This document shows positions 13,929-28,907 of a DNA stretch of 64,000 nt, piece by piece. The stretch covers positions 1 to 64,000 of the forward strand of contig CAUDNR010003524.1 in assembly GCA_958430865.1 (NCBI GenBank). The letters are read 5' to 3'. Each line of letters opens with the position of its first letter. Position 1 is the first letter of the stretch. The notes beneath the pieces were generated by a model, which was given only the letters and a program-made list of their open reading frames with translations, searched no databases and was not told the origin of the DNA. The stretch is from Entrophospora sp. SA101. Taxonomy: Eukaryota > Glomeromycota > Glomeromycetes > Entrophosporales > Entrophosporaceae. A program made the translations under genes and the position numbers.

Positions 13929-14957
13929 CTTTGTTTTATTTATTTATTATTGTTATTATTATTGTAATCTTTAAAAGTATGAAAATTTCTAGATTTTTTT
14001 CCCTCTCCTATTAAATTAAATTATTATTATTTTATATGCTTTTTAATTAATTATAATTATTGGAGTGCGGGTTTGTGGACTTGTATTATTATATTATATA
14101 TGCAATATATAATTATTTATATTAAGAATGTATGTAGAAAGGAAAATTGAAAACAAATTAAATTATTATGTTTTATTTTTTTAAATAGAAAAAGATGAAA
14201 TTAAATTTTTTTTATTTTTTTTAAAGGAGAAAAATTTTTTTTTGCTATATTGTAATAAAAAAATGCAATGTATAAAATTGTGATTTATTAATTATATTAT
14301 AAGAATATAGTAATAATAATATAATAAAATAAAATAAAAAATAGAAAATAGTCAAGTTTAAAAAACCTATTATTCTCTAATAGTTAATTAATTTTAATTA
14401 ATTATTTGGTTATATAAATCTTTTTCTAATTTTTTTAAAAAACTTTTTTTTTCAAAAAAAAAAAAAAAAAAAAAAATTTACAAATAAATAAATAAAAAAA
14501 AAAAAAAATAAATAAATAATCGGTAATACAATAATGAATATTAATACATTTTTATTTTTTTTAAATATTAATACCCACGTATGCAAAAAGTGGACTCGAG
14601 AATTACCAGAAAAGGAAAAAAATAATAAATTTAAAATCGTGATTGGTCACTATTATAATGAATGTGATACAATGTATGTAGTTAAATCAAGCTGAAAAGA
14701 TGTTTTTATATTTGTTTATTTTTTTTTTGAATTATCGTTTTTTTTTAATTAATTAATTAATTGATTAATTATTTTTTTTCTTCGCACTAACGCGATGACT
14801 AATTGTTGAATTTAGTAATTTTCTGCACAACGATTTACATGTTGAATGGGATAAATCGATCTTCTCTAAAAATCGGTTCATGTGAAAATTTTTAATTATT
14901 GTTATATGAAGCACACATATATGAGCAATGTAATATTTTTTGAATTCTCTTTTCAGA
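13929..14957. promoter_or_regulatory. Shared divergent upstream region
   Basis: This 1.03-kb interval separates two genes transcribed away from each other, so it must carry both promoters. It is extremely A/T-rich, with poly-A/T runs at 14453-14476 and 14492-14508. A pyrimidine-rich TTTTCAG lies directly before the Erg27 start and could be the acceptor of an intron in the 5' untranslated region. No specific factor-binding site could be assigned. Confidence 0.45.
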
Positions 14958-16555
14958 ATGTCAAGACGAGGACAACAAACCAAAAAAAAATCATCCTTAT
15001 CAAGTTTACCAACACCATCACCTAAAATTGCACTTATAACAGGTGCCAATAGGTAATTTTTAATTCAGTTTCATTGTTCCATTCATATATACATACATAT
15101 TATTTATTATTGTGTTATTTGATTATTTATTTATTTATAGTGGAGTTGGATATGGAATAGCACAAAGATTGTTGAAGCATTCTATGGAAAATCCATCCGA
15201 TACTTTTCATTTGATATTAGCTTGTAGAAATTCAATTCGCGCTGCTGTTGCGAGAGAATCATTATTGAAGGATTACCCGGGAAACCTTATAGATATTGTT
15301 ACAGTTGATGTTAGCAGTGTTGAAGTAGTTTTCAAAAGTTGTAAAACAATTCGCGAAAGGTTTGTATTTGGGATTGTTTCTTTCTAATTTTCTTTGCTGC
15401 ATTCTATATTTCTACTGACTGATTTATATTTATATTTGAATGGATGGATGGATGGATGGATGGATGAATAGATATGATCGTATTGATTTATTTTTCTGCA
15501 ATGCAGGGATATTACAGTGTGATTATGTTGATTGGAAATTTGCAACAATTCAGGCATTTCTTGATCCATTCTCATTATTAACAAAATCAGAAGTTGTTGT
15601 CCAACCAATCGGCAAGGTCACAAAAGAAGGATTAGGAGAAACATTTGCTAGCAATTTTTTTGGACATTATATCATGGTAACGTAATAGCAGCAGCAGCAG
15701 CAGCAGCAGCAGTAATAATAATTTATTTATTTGTTGGATGTTTGGCAAGTAGATTAAATGATTGTTATTGTACAATTTTATTACAGATTAAAGAATTAGA
15801 AGATTTATTTATATCTTCGAGTCAAGGAGCTAGGATAATATGGACAAGTTCAATGACTCCTGCCAAGGATGATTTTGTTCTTGAGGATTTTCAATGTATT
15901 AAAGGGTAAAATTTTTTAATTAATTTACTAAATTACTTTTTTTATTTATTTATTTCACATAATTAACTAAGTTATCCAACCAACCAACCATTCATCCACC
16001 CAATCCATTCTCATTCAGGAAAAATCCATATGAATCATCAAAATATATTATAGACATAACATCAGTTGCACTTAATTTAAAACTAAATAAAAAAAGTATT
16101 CATACTTTTACTACTGAACCTGGCATAGTAGCCACAAATATTGTTAGAGTTCATCTTGGTTGGTTAGCTGCTGCTGCTATGTATATTGCATTTTACTTGG
16201 TAAAAATAGACGAAAAATTATTAATTTTATCAAGTATATATATAATATATATAAATTTCTTCCACCACAAACTAACCATTATCAAATATTTTTATATATA
16301 TAGGGAAGATTTTTTGGAATAAATGAAGAAACAATTACGAGTTGGAATGGATCATACTCGAATTATTACGTTGCCATCACTAATCCTATAACTTTACTCA
16401 ACACTTCAATTAAATATGGTAGTCGTGTTAAACCATTGGGAGATGTTTATGTTAATGAAGATACGATTGTTGATTATGATGAAGAAGTTTCCAATGCACT
16501 TTTAAATAAATTAGACGGTTTATTTAATGATTTCAAATCGAAATATCAAGAATAA
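14958..16555 (+). CDS. ERG27: 3-ketosteroid reductase, Erg27-like SDR
   Basis: Six exons, 14958-15052, 15141-15359, 15472-15676, 15787-15905, 16019-16199 and 16304-16555, encode 356 residues, close to the usual length of fungal Erg27. It is a short-chain dehydrogenase: the cofactor motif TGANSGVG is at residues 28-35, CNAG follows the third beta strand, SS is at about 194-195, and the catalytic YESSK has Y217 and K221. A hydrophobic stretch near residues 255-275 could associate with membrane. Erg27 reduces the 3-keto group during sterol C-4 demethylation, using NADPH, at the ER or lipid droplets. Intron 2 carries a (GGAT)n run and intron 3 a (CAG)n run, both outside coding sequence. The assignment to Erg27 rather than another SDR rests on overall similarity including the long insert after NAG. 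Confidence 0.85.
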
Positions 16556-19500
16556 AGTGACAAATTATTTTAAAATTAATAAAAAAAGATTTAATGTAGT
16601 ACGATCCGAGTAATTCAGTAATTTGGAAAAGTCTTACCAAATATAGTGTAAATATATTTTTAGATTCCCAGAAAGTTTGGCCGAAAGAAAAATTCCTAAA
16701 TTCGTACAACAAATTTAAATTTAAAGAATAAGAATTGTGAATGATTAGTGTAAAATGGTTGTCTGTCATAAAAAGAAATTGTGTTAGCATATTCTACGCC
16801 CATTTTGTTTGTTATCTGACAAAAATATTTTAAGCATAATATTTAAAAGTAAAACCGAAATTGGGAACGAGTAACACGCCATCTTGCTATTCGTCCAACA
16901 CGTGCATGATTTTATTTCCCGAATTAGTGGTTCCTTGATTATTTATTTATCCGAATTGCGAACTTTAGAAATAATGACAATGGTTCTTGTTTGTTTGATT
17001 ATTATTAATTCTTCACTCCTTACTCCATATGAAGTCATCAAATCCCTATTATTATCAATGCATGATTAAATTATGCATTTTTTTTAATAATTCTTGAAAA
17101 AATTTCACTAACCTACTAGACAATGGTAAATTAGTAGGTTCATTTATTATTTTTATTATATCCAAATAATAATAATTACAAAAGTACTTGGCCAATGGAA
17201 TCATAGAAATTTGAATTAATTAATAATAATTTTAAAAAACATTAATCAGCCGGGAAAACTATCGCATGTCGCAGTCAGAACCAAAAATTTAAAAATATAT
17301 AAATTAAAAACGACATTATTTTTCAATATCAACTATACATGCAGCCCAAATCGTTTTCCCGATGTCAAAGTAAAAGTCCATTAAAAACATGTTAATATTA
17401 ATATGTGGAACGACCATGTCAAAACGATCAACATTAAAAAAAGAAATAATTATAATAATATTAATATAACATTCATATAAATTAACGAAATGCTTCGGAT
17501 TTAACAAATCAAATTAAACAAATTTAAATAAAATGAAGATCAATTATTTACTCTTTCTATTATTCGCTTATCTTTACAGTTATTTTAATTCGAATTCAAT
17601 CCACAGATGAACTAGAAGAAATAGGGAAGTATTAGATAGAAAAATGGAAATACATATATGTTTGTTATATTATTGTTATTCTTTCCTTTATATGCATGCA
17701 GACTTTTTGAAGTTAAAAATTCATTTTCATAAAAAATGGCTAATTCTTCAACTTTCTCCTGATTCAAAGCGTAAATTACAATATATATATATGTGTGTGT
17801 ATGTGTGCACATGCGTAAAATTTTGAAGCTAGAAGATTACTAGTAGCAAGTTTAGTGCCTCTCTCTATTTTGTATGATTTTAATGTCCCCTGAAAAAAAG
17901 GTTTATGTATTAAAACTTGTGTAACGTTATTTAATATCAAATAAAATTATTTTCAACATTGAATGTAGTCCATATTTGGCAGTTGGATAAAATTTAACCA
18001 ATAATAACATCTCGTCCAAAATAGAAAAAATGGTAAATATCAATTTGGTAAGTATACTTTTTACTACTGAATGTTTGTAAGGGCCTGCGTCCATACATGA
18101 CTTTTAAACAGAAGGCAAAGCATTGTGTAGTGGACAATTTTCGCCGAGTTAACTGCAATTCATCAAACTATATATATATGCCTTGTGGAAAGTAAAGGGC
18201 CGTTTAATTAAAGTTGTTTCGGGAAAAAAGTACCGTGTATAATATCTATGATTAATTAATCGTGATCATAAACGTGTACACTCGTTGTTCATCGAGAAAA
18301 CTAGACACTTTATTTTATTTTATTAAAATAATATTAAATTGGAAACACGAAATAAATTATTTTTTTCAAGTGTGTTGGTTGTTGACTAATGGTTTTCTAT
18401 CATTTTTCCTATTAATAGTGCTAATAATGCATATTTTTTTTTTTAATATTCATAGATGCAAGGTAAAAGTTGAAATGTGCCACATGTAAGACTCGAATTG
18501 ATTCGAATTGGATCACTTAATTTGATTCGTTTCATTCAAATTAAGTACGAGTCATGCTTTGATTCAATCTGAATCAATAAACAAATCAAACTTACAATCA
18601 ATATATCTAATACATATATAATCAAAACATCTATTTTTAAAGTTATAGGTTGATATGTTATATAAATAATTAAAATTGTTTATATTGAAATTCTAAAGTC
18701 CAATATATATTTGCCTTTGGAAATAATTTCAAAAATTTATTTACCTAACTAGTACATTGAGTGTTTACATTTGGACTTTCCATCTATGACTGTGAATTGC
18801 TCCACTTCACTGTTTTTGTTGAGGCATCCATCATTTTAAACAATGCAATTAATTAATATTAATTATGAATTGTGTAACTGTAAATTGTGTTATTATCTTA
18901 ATTAAAATGACACTAAGAAATCTTACGCTGACATGAAATGTCATAAAAACGGATATGGAAAACCGTTATATAGATAGAAAGATACTTGAATATTTTAATA
19001 TTAATAGAAATTCAGAAAGATGGTCATATAAAAAATATTTACTCGTTTCAATTAGGGAATCACTAATTTTTTGCCTTTTCTGCGAGCAATCATGTAAGAA
19101 AACCCAGTGGGCATAAGTACGACTACGATGTTTGGGTTGTTGTGTTTTGCCTATGCTAATTTTTGTTACCGTTTAGTGGTAGGGTTATGGCGGTTGCTTA
19201 GTTGCTGGAGAATTCTTTCCAATTTATAGTGACTTCGGTTGAGATGTGACTTCCCAATTTGTACAGGGCTATTGACGTGAAGGGTTGAGAAGAGATGGGG
19301 ACACTGTCTACAGGTAAAATAGTTTTATTGATTGCCAGTTTTTATGAAAGAACGACAGTGGTTATTGGTATTTTCCATTAATTGTGCTATAAATAATATA
19401 TAATAAAAAATAAAGTCAACAAAGTAAATATAATGATAATGGAGATGACGTTTTAGTATCAAATCATTCTTTTCCGTCGCGTCATGTAAATTTCAATGAG

Positions 19501-21330
19501 TAAGTTAATATACCTTGAGAAAATCAATCGGGCAAATTAAGCATGTAATAATATAGTAAATCCTTCCAAATGCGGTGACTTACACATTAGACGCGGTTCT
19601 AATCAACTTTCAGGGTTCTGATTACATAATATATAATAATATAACCATGATAACTCACCCTTTAAAAAAAATTTTCAGATTTAGGTCGGCCGTAAGAAAT
19701 CTTTTTATATATTAGTTTTTCAATATAAAAAAATACAGTTTATTCTTTATCCTTGTGGTCATAAAAGTATTTTTGCACCATTGCTTATTATAGTAATAGA
19801 GAGAAGTCTGCTATGACCGGGTTTTACTTTATAAAGGCCTGTTACAACTAATTGTCTTTTCTCGGAATAATGTCTTTTTAGAGTTTATTATATGATCGCG
19901 TAGTAAAAAATAATAAATCCACTTGTGGTCATTATTGCAAACATTTCATCATTTTTGGGCAATCATATGTGTCGTAATGTGGTGTACCAATGTAGTGTTA
20001 CTTGATCATCTAGGAAGTAAGGATTTGTCAAAGAAGGATTTCTTGAACTTTGTTTTTAAGAATCAATCACTAGACAAGTTTGTTCCCATTCAGCTGATGG
20101 CCGTGATCGCTAAACTGAACACGATTCTACTATTTTTGGTGCGAGCAGTGGTTTAATCGCTATTAGTATTAGTGCTAATCATGAACTTGTACATTTCATA
20201 ATGTTTCTTTGTGAGCGATAATAACTTCCAAAAAGAAATTATTGATGTTTGCTACTGTACTAAAAATGTTCTTGGCAAAGTGTTGGAGCGCAAAAGTAAT
20301 TTCATTAAATTCTATTTTTGCTCAATTTATCGACTTGAGAAACTTTTATCTAAAGATAAGATGCCATTAAAAATTGATATTTTTAAATACACGTGACTCT
20401 CGTTAGGAAAAAAAAGTAAACTAACATACAATTCACTTTTTTTAAAATTATAAAATTTTGCGAAGCTTTAAAGTTAGGATATTTTTATATATACAGTACC
20501 TTATATAAAAATTTAAAATCTGTTTCCAAACATGTGATTACGTAACTAGAAAAAAACTTGTGGAAATGAGGCTTAAGACCTAATTTTTTGTTTTCATTGG
20601 TTTATTTGTTTCATTATCATAGAATTTTGTGATGTCGTGGAGTTCAAGGCTAGTACTATGAGATTATATTTAAATATATAATAAATTATCTGCATAATAA
20701 ATTGGAGAATCTGCGTAATAATTTTGGGGTTGTTAAAAATAAAAAATAATAATAATAATAATTAATTATGCAAATTTTCAAATATTAAAAATATTAAAAT
20801 AATTTTACATGGTTACAGCCCCCCAGTATATTTTTATTCGAATGTTGATTTTGACCAAAATTCAAATCTACAGGCGTTGTCTCCCGTAAAATATTATATA
20901 AAAATCTCTAATTGTTAGACGATATACCACCCAAGTTTTCTGTTTCTAAATTTAATTTTTATTAATTAATAATATTCGTTGATATCTAATCTATTCTGCT
21001 GGCATCACAGCAACATTTTTTTAAAAAATCATACCTATAGCTTTTGATATTATCTTACAATAAAACAAACAAAAATTCTACCAATGAATTCTTTTGTGGA
21101 TCTTTATGCTAAACTTGGCTCTTTGTTGACCTTTTTCTTCATTATAAATCTACAAGGCTCATTCCATAATGTAAACCAGAAAATTGATAAAACAATTAAT
21201 TCAATAGAGTCAGAAAAAAAAAACAAATTAAAATAGTTTTAAATAAAAAGGCCGAGCTGGAACTCCTCATTTAAGAAGATGGTGATCATAATTCGTGAAT
21301 TACTTGGAGAATTGCTACTTCCATTATCAA
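16556..21330. other. Gene-poor intergenic region
   Basis: About 4.8 kb with no convincing gene on either strand. Short frames at 19923-20156 and 20211-20396 have no recognisable similarity. Small inverted repeats are seen around 17110-17145 and 18490-18560. Neither the composition nor any motif points to an RNA gene. Confidence 0.45.
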
Positions 21331-21364
21331 AAAATTCTGTCAAAGAAAAGAAAGGGAGAACGAG

Positions 21365-21784
21365 AATGATGGTGATAATGATAACAAGAATGATAATGAT
21401 AATGTGAGTGATGATGAGAATGATGATGATGATGAGAATGATGATGAGAATGAGAATGAGAATGATAATGATAATGATAATGATAATGAGAATGATAATG
21501 AGAATGAGAATGATAATGATAATGATAATGAGAATGAGAATGAGAATGAGAGTGAGAATGAGAATGATAATGAGAGTGAGAATGATAATGATAATGAGAG
21601 TGAGAATGATAATGATAATGATAATGAGGATGAGGATGAGAATGAGAATGAGGATGAGAATGAGGATGAGAATGAGGATGAGGATGAGAATGAGGATGAG
21701 AATGAGAATGAGAATGAGAATGAGAATGAGAATGAGAATGAGAATGAGAATGAGAATGAGAATGAGAATGAGAATGAGAATGAT
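21365..21784. repeat. Hexamer satellite GARAAT/GATAAT
   Basis: About 420 bases built from GAGAAT, GATAAT, GAGGAT and GAGAGT hexamers. The right end (about 21705-21780) is a pure GAGAAT array, and the left is more mixed. All six frames are open over most of it, giving Glu/Asn/Asp repeats on + and His/Ser repeats on -. There is no flanking coding sequence, splice site or conserved domain, so it is treated as a microsatellite rather than a gene. Confidence 0.85.
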
Positions 21785-22035
21785 AAATCAAATAATAGGT
21801 AATGGATTAGTGTTCAATGTCGCAATCCAAAAAAGGAAACAAATGGTTACAACCATCATCAAAAGTTGCAGCCGGAGGCCTTAGTTTATAGAGGTTCTAC
21901 ACCAATTGGTGGTTGGGATGTGCGACATTCTAATCAAATCCAATTTATATTAATACTAATGTCGTGTATTGATTGGATATATGTAAATGTTTTGTGATCA
22001 GAAATTACATAGTAAGCATAGTAAAATATACTAAC

Positions 22036-22312
22036 ACTGTTTCAAATTGTTGCCCCTCTTCCATTTTCAAAGATATAGACACAAATTTATGTAAAAAGAT
22101 AGTATACGGTGTAGTTTAGAGATACGAAGAATTTTTTGCTCTACTTAATTTATTCTTGAGCATATACATTTTGAAAATTAACTATTTTTTCAATATTTTC
22201 ATTATGAAACTCTTCATTGCTCTAAACCACACATCACACACTATCATTTCACATAAATTTGGTGTCTATATTTTTGAAAACGGAGGAGTTGCGAGTTGAA
22301 AACAGTTGTTTA
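22036..22312. mobile_element. MITE-like element with ~95-bp inverted arms
   Basis: The left arm (about 22036-22130) and right arm (about 22215-22312) are imperfect reverse complements. Both contain CCATTTTCAAAGATATAGAC-like and AAATTTATGT segments in opposite orientation. The roughly 85-base centre is A/T-rich. There is no coding capacity. The exact ends and target duplication could not be fixed. Confidence 0.6.
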
Positions 22313-22495
22313 CCAAAATATGCCGATCACATCGATTTTGGTATTCAAAATTTAAATTTTAAGAATAGAAAATAAACATTGCTCTACGCCTACCTTTACA
22401 ACTTTTCATAAATTATAATTAGGATGTTAATGGTTCGATCCAGACCAAATGGACCATGAACCAAATCGGTTTAGCCTTAGACATTTTCACGAATA

Positions 22496-22630
22496 CATAT
22501 GTAAACTTGATAAGTCGGTCATGTGGGGGTGAGCTCATATGACTGACTTATCGAGTAAACCGACTTATCGAGTGACCGGCTTATCGAGTGACCGGCTTAT
22601 CGAGTGACCGGCTTATCGAATTTACATATG
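22496..22630. repeat. 16-bp tandem repeat inside an inverted repeat
   Basis: About 4.5 head-to-tail copies of CTTATCGAGTGACCGG lie at 22547-22619, the first one base longer and diverged. The whole is framed by 26-base arms (22496-22521 and 22605-22630) that begin and end with CATATG and are reverse complements with a few mismatches. The last tandem unit is part of the right arm, so the tandem array may have grown from one arm of a hairpin. Confidence 0.75.
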
Positions 22631-23224
22631 CAGAACGATTTTCTAAATTGAGAATTCTATATATGGATGATATTAATTAGATTTTTTAATCAACTGATAT
22701 CGAATACCCCAGTAAAACATGTTGGTAGGATAATGGTAAGGATTGGACCTTTAGTTAGTGTAGAGAAGGTGAATTTGTTAGGGTTTTAGGGAATTTATCA
22801 CAAATGAATTTAATAATCGAGAAGAGAAAATATTGCCTTCACAATCACCTGACCTCAAAAATGAGCACGGAATTGGAGACTGTGCCGAAGAGGAATGAGC
22901 ACAAATCCAGTTTCTAACAATAGGTGCCAACTAGATACTGAATTTTATTATTATTGTAAAAATAAATTTTTTTTATTTTTTTCATTTGGCTTAGATAAAC
23001 ATAAAATTACTTTTCAAACCTTAAGTAACGTAAAATTTTATATTGTGATCAAAAACTTTTGTCCAATTAACATATGTAAATAAAAAATCATTATAATCAT
23101 TAATGAAAAAGTATCTTTAAAGAGAAATATTAACAAATAGATAGCCTTTAAAATATAATAATTTTTAAAAATTATCCACATTAGTATATAATATTGCTAA
23201 AATAGCAAAATAAAAATATATTAA

Positions 23225-24704
23225 TTATTCTTGTGGTTTTTTATCAATTATTTGAAATACTTCCAATTCATCATATTTACTACCACTTACTATATTAATG
23301 TTGCTATAATTACTACTTTTACTATAAATAGAATGACAACTTGGTATAAAACCAAGATCCAAACCATTACCAAAAACTGCTGAATATGAAGAATGACAGC
23401 GAATTGCAAAATCACAATTATTAGTAACATAACTAAACTGTGAAGAATTAATGTTATTTCTAATACTAATATTAAAAATAAAACTTTCAGTTGTGTATTT
23501 ATATGTATTAGCTCCATTATTTAAATTCCAATTAAGTGGATTATAACCTCCTACTAATTGATCTGAATTTTGTAATTTGCCAACTACAAGGGTTTTGTTG
23601 AAATTATCACATTTTTGATGAAATGCAGCTACATTATCACCATCTCTACTACTACAATATATAAGCTTAAATTCATATTTAACATCTCTGAATGAATTAT
23701 ATGGTGGATTTTTCTTATCAATCCAACTTGCAAAAAGTAAAGAAAGTTTTTGATTGATTGTTGTTGATTGAATTTTTGGAATTCTTGATGGCAATAAATT
23801 CAAATTTTTTTGATCATTGGCAATTATATTCCAAAATGGCTCTGGAAAAAGCTTTTGATATGGATATATTTTAGAACCAAAATCTTCTTTAGAAATATCT
23901 TGGAATCTTATTAGGGGAATAAATTCTTTTAATGTGTTACCCATATCAACAAAATTTTGTGGTGACCAATTTTTAACTTCATTGTCAATGATTTCTGGAT
24001 GTCTTGTTAATCCCCATTTAAGAATATTCTCCCAAATAATTATTTCATCAACTGAAAAATTATCTATTTTAAGAATTTCCAATAGAATTGGTTTTTCCAA
24101 TGATTTAAATTTGCTTGACTCAAATAATTCTTTACTATATTTTTCTAAATAAATATTTTTCAATTCCTTAAAATTTTCATTAGCATAAATAAATTGTAGA
24201 ATTTTAACTGGATTTTCTTTTATATAATATCTATAATTTTTAATAAAGTATTTCATCATATATTCATAAAGTGACTCAGTACCAAGTTGATCTGCTGCAG
24301 TTATCAATTCTAATACTTCAGCTCCAGAATAATCTTCAAATTCAATTCTACATGTGTATAAAAATCTTTCAGCAATAAATAAATTATTAAACAGATAATC
24401 ATTACATATACAATACAATAATAATTAAAATAAATAATATATTTATTTAAACTTACTTGAGAATAGGCTTGAAACACTTTTCACTAATATTAGCATTCTT
24501 AACAATATAATATCCATTTTCTTTTTCTGCATCACTTAATGCATTGCCAAAAAATGAACAATGAGCAGATATGATAGATGCATGTGCATGAACTTCTTTA
24601 ATGTTTGGCTCTACACCAAGATATATTTTTACATCATAAAATTCTTCTGTATTTAATAACCTTTCATTTTCGTTGAAATATTTTTCTAAAATTGTTGAAT
24701 CCAT
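23225..24704 (-). CDS. BTB/POZ-BACK-TLDc protein, intact copy
   Basis: Two exons on the minus strand, 24704-24457 and 24365-23225, joined across a 91-base GT-AG intron, give an intact 462-residue protein. The approximate order is BTB/POZ 20-120, BACK-like 130-205 and TLDc 285-457. FKLIY with SSRDG lies near 315-325, then FHQKCDN, and a GGYNPLNW segment. BTB domains mediate dimerisation and often bind Cul3; TLDc domains occur in OXR1/NCOA7-type proteins. A role as a Cul3 adaptor is inference. Families of such BTB-TLDc genes are strongly expanded in Rhizophagus-type genomes. It is the only one of four copies here without a frameshift and serves as the reference for the others. Exon 1 is closest to copy 3. 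Confidence 0.92.
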
Positions 24705-25261
24705 TTAATTTGCTTTTTTAATTAATTCACAATAAGTTATATTTAAGTGTAACATTCGTAATAATAATAGTAAATAAATGTTCCCTTTTGGGAAGTCCTG
24801 CTCTAATATTAAAAGCATCATAAATCTAGGGTTGTTAATGGTTTGGTCTCAATTATCAAAGACCATGTGAACTGTTTGGACTGTTATATTTTTCCCATCA
24901 TAAATGTATTTATTTCAATTTAATTTATTAAAAATTTTAATTTTTATTTTAATATCAGTTATTTATTTCCTCCAACTCTTTATTTGCTAAGAGTTAGAGT
25001 TTTGATTACTGACATTTAATTCTGACTTTGTAACATTCTAAGTTAGCTTTATTATAAAAACTTTGTTACAAATTATTACAAAGTTAAAGTTATTTTACAA
25101 GCATGTCAAATTTGAGCTTCTTATATACAATTAAATTAATTAGTAACAACTTCATTGCAATCTAGCATTCTAACCATGATACCTCACTTTAATTGTGAAA
25201 TAACATTCTAACTGCGACTAACTAATTTCAACATTATACAAATAAAAATAAAAACGTAATA
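24705..25261. other. Intergenic, upstream of BTB-TLDc copy 4
   Basis: AT-rich sequence that must hold the promoter of the minus-strand gene ending its exon 1 at 24704. No gene or repeat of note up to the MITE at 25262. Confidence 0.45.
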
Positions 25262-25678
25262 TAGTTGGCTCGGTCTAAAGACCTCCTAAATTTTGGGCAA
25301 ATTTTAAAAGTATAGAAGTCACTTTCTGTCCTACCTTTTAAAAAAATAACTCTATTAGTTGATAGAATATGTCTTTAGTTTAATGTAATAGAGAGATTTT
25401 CTCAAAAAATTTATTTGTTGTAGAGTTCTATTCTTTTTTAAAACATGCACTTTACTATGCTCGCGAGGAATTTGTCCACTATGATCATTTCTAAATTTAG
25501 AAAAAATATTAACAAATTTAGACTAGCTCTTAACTATCGTATCTAAATTTGGCAGTAAGAAAACTACAATCACGTGAACTCCTATTTTCTGAAAAATTTT
25601 ATTACGAATTACAAAATTGCTATTTTGGAATTTGGCCGCGTGGCGCAGCAATAGGAGGTCTTTAGACCAAGCCAACCA
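25262..25678. mobile_element. MITE family A, copy 1 (TA-flanked, 417 bp)
   Basis: Non-coding element whose ends are inverted repeats: the left end starts TAGTTGGCTCGGTCTAAAGA and the right end is the complement of TGGTTGGCTTGGTCTAAAGA. TA dinucleotides flank both ends (25260-25261 and 25679-25680), as for Tc1/mariner-type insertions. The inner sequence ACATGCACTTTACTATGCTC and the poly-A/T tracts recur in the other copies at 39037, 42161, 43540 and 61958. It contains no transposase, so it would need one supplied elsewhere. Confidence 0.88.
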
Positions 25679-26132
25679 TAGTATTTTTGAAGTTGACCAA
25701 TTGTTACTATAAGCAATTAATGATTATATATGATCTGCGCCGTACTAATTTTCCTCTTCAATCAATTCCATGGAGAATGTTAATAATTTTCTTTGTAAGA
25801 TCATATTTTAGAAAACAATTATGAGTATAGATCAATTTCAAGTTTTTCGTAATTGTATAATAATAATAATGTTTAATATATTTATTTATATTATATAATG
25901 TTTATCTACCATCTATTATTAATAAAAAAAAATGAAAATAAAAAAAATTGCTTGTTCGTGAAATGTTACACACGAACTGTCTATGAGTAAAGGAAAGGAA
26001 TCAAAGAAAATTAATGTCTATACAGAAATAAAGATTTTATAATACAAAAAAAAAAAAAATAATAATTGTTTGCTAACAATTACTATATACTTATTAATTT
26101 ATTTATTAGTCTATTTAAATCTAATCAATTAA

Positions 26133-28907
<2,775 letters not shown>

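Larger units (their letters stand above)
21803..23224. other. Intergenic region with two palindromic repeats
   Basis: No gene was seen. It holds the inverted-repeat element at about 22036-22312 and the short tandem/inverted repeat at 22496-22630, listed separately. The right end contains the 3' untranslated region of the BTB-TLDc gene on the minus strand. Confidence 0.45.
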